Of a DNA stretch of 22,489 bases, positions 22,020 through 22,489 are shown piece by piece. Position numbers and translations under genes: made by a program. The stretch's first letter is position 1. Each line of letters starts with the position of its first letter. Origin of the DNA: Chlamydiota bacterium (GTDB lineage: Bacteria; Chlamydiota; Chlamydiia; Chlamydiales; VGMA01); NCBI GenBank assembly GCA_016866575.1, contig VGMA01000008.1:1-22489 (forward strand), given 5' to 3'. The notes beneath the pieces are model-generated. The model was given only the letters and a program-made list of their open reading frames with translations, searched no databases and had not been told where the DNA came from.

Positions 22020-22489
22020 AGCTTTACCGGCAAAGTATCAGAAAATTTTTTCTGACTTTGCCGAAAATTATAGCAATATCGTAGGCAAAGAAGAAGGCCT
22101 TCGTGTTTTTTCTAAGTTTGCAGAAGCTCTTGCCTTACTTGAAAAAAACAAACCCCATTTTGATCACTTTCACCGAAAAGTACGCTCCCCTTTTGATTTT
22201 TATGCACTAGGACTTGATCTATTTCGTCCTATTGTGAATCTTGATCAATCGCTATTGATAGGAAAAGAGCACATTGAAACGATTGAAGAGCTTTGCAAAA
22301 ACAAAGAAAATGTTTTTTTATTTGCCAATCATCAAAGCGAAGCAGATCCTCAGCTAATTAGCTTGCTTCTCGAAAAGCAATTTGGAGCACTCGCTGAAGA
22401 AATGATCTTTGTTGCAGGTGAAAGGGTCATTACCGATCCTTTAGCAATACCTATGAGCATGGGCAGAAACCTTCTTTGCATATACTCAA
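22009..22489 (+). CDS. plsB: Glycerol-3-phosphate acyltransferase, plastid/chlamydial type (cut by window edge)
   Basis: The N-terminal 160 residues of an acyltransferase that attaches the first acyl chain to glycerol-3-phosphate. The segment VFLFANHQSEADPQL carries the catalytic NHx4D box in the form used by the soluble chloroplast enzyme and its chlamydial relatives; EEMIFVAGERVITDPLA and MGRNLLCIYS follow as in that family. The bacterial membrane PlsB is a different, much longer protein. The only start near the expected place is a TTG at 22009, 11 bases inside the RNase gene, after an in-frame stop at 21994. The next in-frame ATG lies within the catalytic domain. Ribosome-binding sequence is weak, so translation may depend on coupling to the RNase gene. 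The C-terminal part lies beyond the window. Confidence 0.9.
   Translation, partial: MKFEALPAKYQKIFSDFAENYSNIVGKEEGLRVFSKFAEALALLEKNKPHFDHFHRKVRSPFDFYALGLDLFRPIVNLDQSLLIGKEHIETIEELCKNKENVFLFANHQSEADPQLISLLLEKQFGALAEEMIFVAGERVITDPLAIPMSMGRNLLCIYS
22028..22063. repeat. Strong inverted repeat at the start of plsB
   Basis: CGGCAAAG (22028-22035) pairs with CTTTGCCG (22056-22063), and TCAGAAAA (22038-22045) with TTTTCTGA (22048-22055). This gives 16 base pairs with a 2-base bulge (TA) and a tiny loop that must open. It lies 9 bases after the RNase gene stop and covers plsB codons 7-19. No T run follows on either strand, so it is not a classical terminator. Confidence 0.7.

Noticed and set aside
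1..22489. CRISPR array, tRNA or rRNA genes, insertion sequences, phage integration genes
   Set aside because: Reading both strands showed no regularly spaced repeats, no cloverleaf-like segments, no transposase or integrase motifs and no terminal inverted repeats flanking genes.

Overview
The window reads as a piece of the chromosome of a member of the phylum Chlamydiae, most likely an environmental relative (Parachlamydiales-type) rather than Chlamydia itself. This is inferred from gene content and order: dnaG beside a small coiled-coil protein, mutS and uvrC; a poly(A)-polymerase-type pcnB overlapping lpxB; yceD-rpmF-plsX followed by an RNase E/G gene and a plastid/chlamydial-type glycerol-3-phosphate acyltransferase; and a cysteine-free chlamydial-style L36. 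Base composition looks AT-rich and even throughout. I saw no tRNA, rRNA, insertion sequence, integrase, CRISPR array or origin. The longest stretch without a gene is about 240 bases.

Layout. (1) 1-1031, minus: the N-terminal third of primase DnaG, cut by the window edge, and an unrecognised 170-residue protein. (2) 1269-5949, plus: a tightly coupled run of small coiled-coil protein, MutS and UvrC, combining mismatch repair and nucleotide excision repair. (3) 5927-8908: an accessory-looking block with two adjacent unrecognised genes that appear to be diverged copies of each other, an Asp23/Gls24-family protein, and a two-helix membrane protein with a GYF_2-like domain. (4) 9005-10073: ribosomal genes rpsN and rpmJ on the minus strand, divergent from rpmH-rnpA on the plus strand; rnpA seems to start on an ATT inside rpmH. 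(5) 10039-15483: a UvrD/Rep helicase, an exported histidine phosphatase, an exported thioredoxin-fold protein lacking its CxxC (minus strand), a DTW/Tsr3-like protein and a methyltransferase-like protein. (6) 15473-16648, minus: an aromatic amino acid permease. (7) 16708-22489, plus: pcnB-lpxB, yceD-rpmF-plsX, then RNase E/G and plsB (cut by the window edge), linking RNA turnover, lipid A synthesis and phospholipid synthesis.

Most genes are information-processing or envelope-lipid housekeeping. The points most worth checking are the tandem paralogue pair (5927-7753), the thioredoxin-like protein whose active site reads W-S-N-W-S, the apparent ATT start of rnpA with a Shine-Dalgarno-like sequence inside rpmH, and a 16-base-pair inverted repeat at the start of plsB just after a TTG start. 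No wholly new multi-gene system could be demonstrated from sequence alone; the paralogue pair and its two neighbours are the best candidate for lineage-specific biology.
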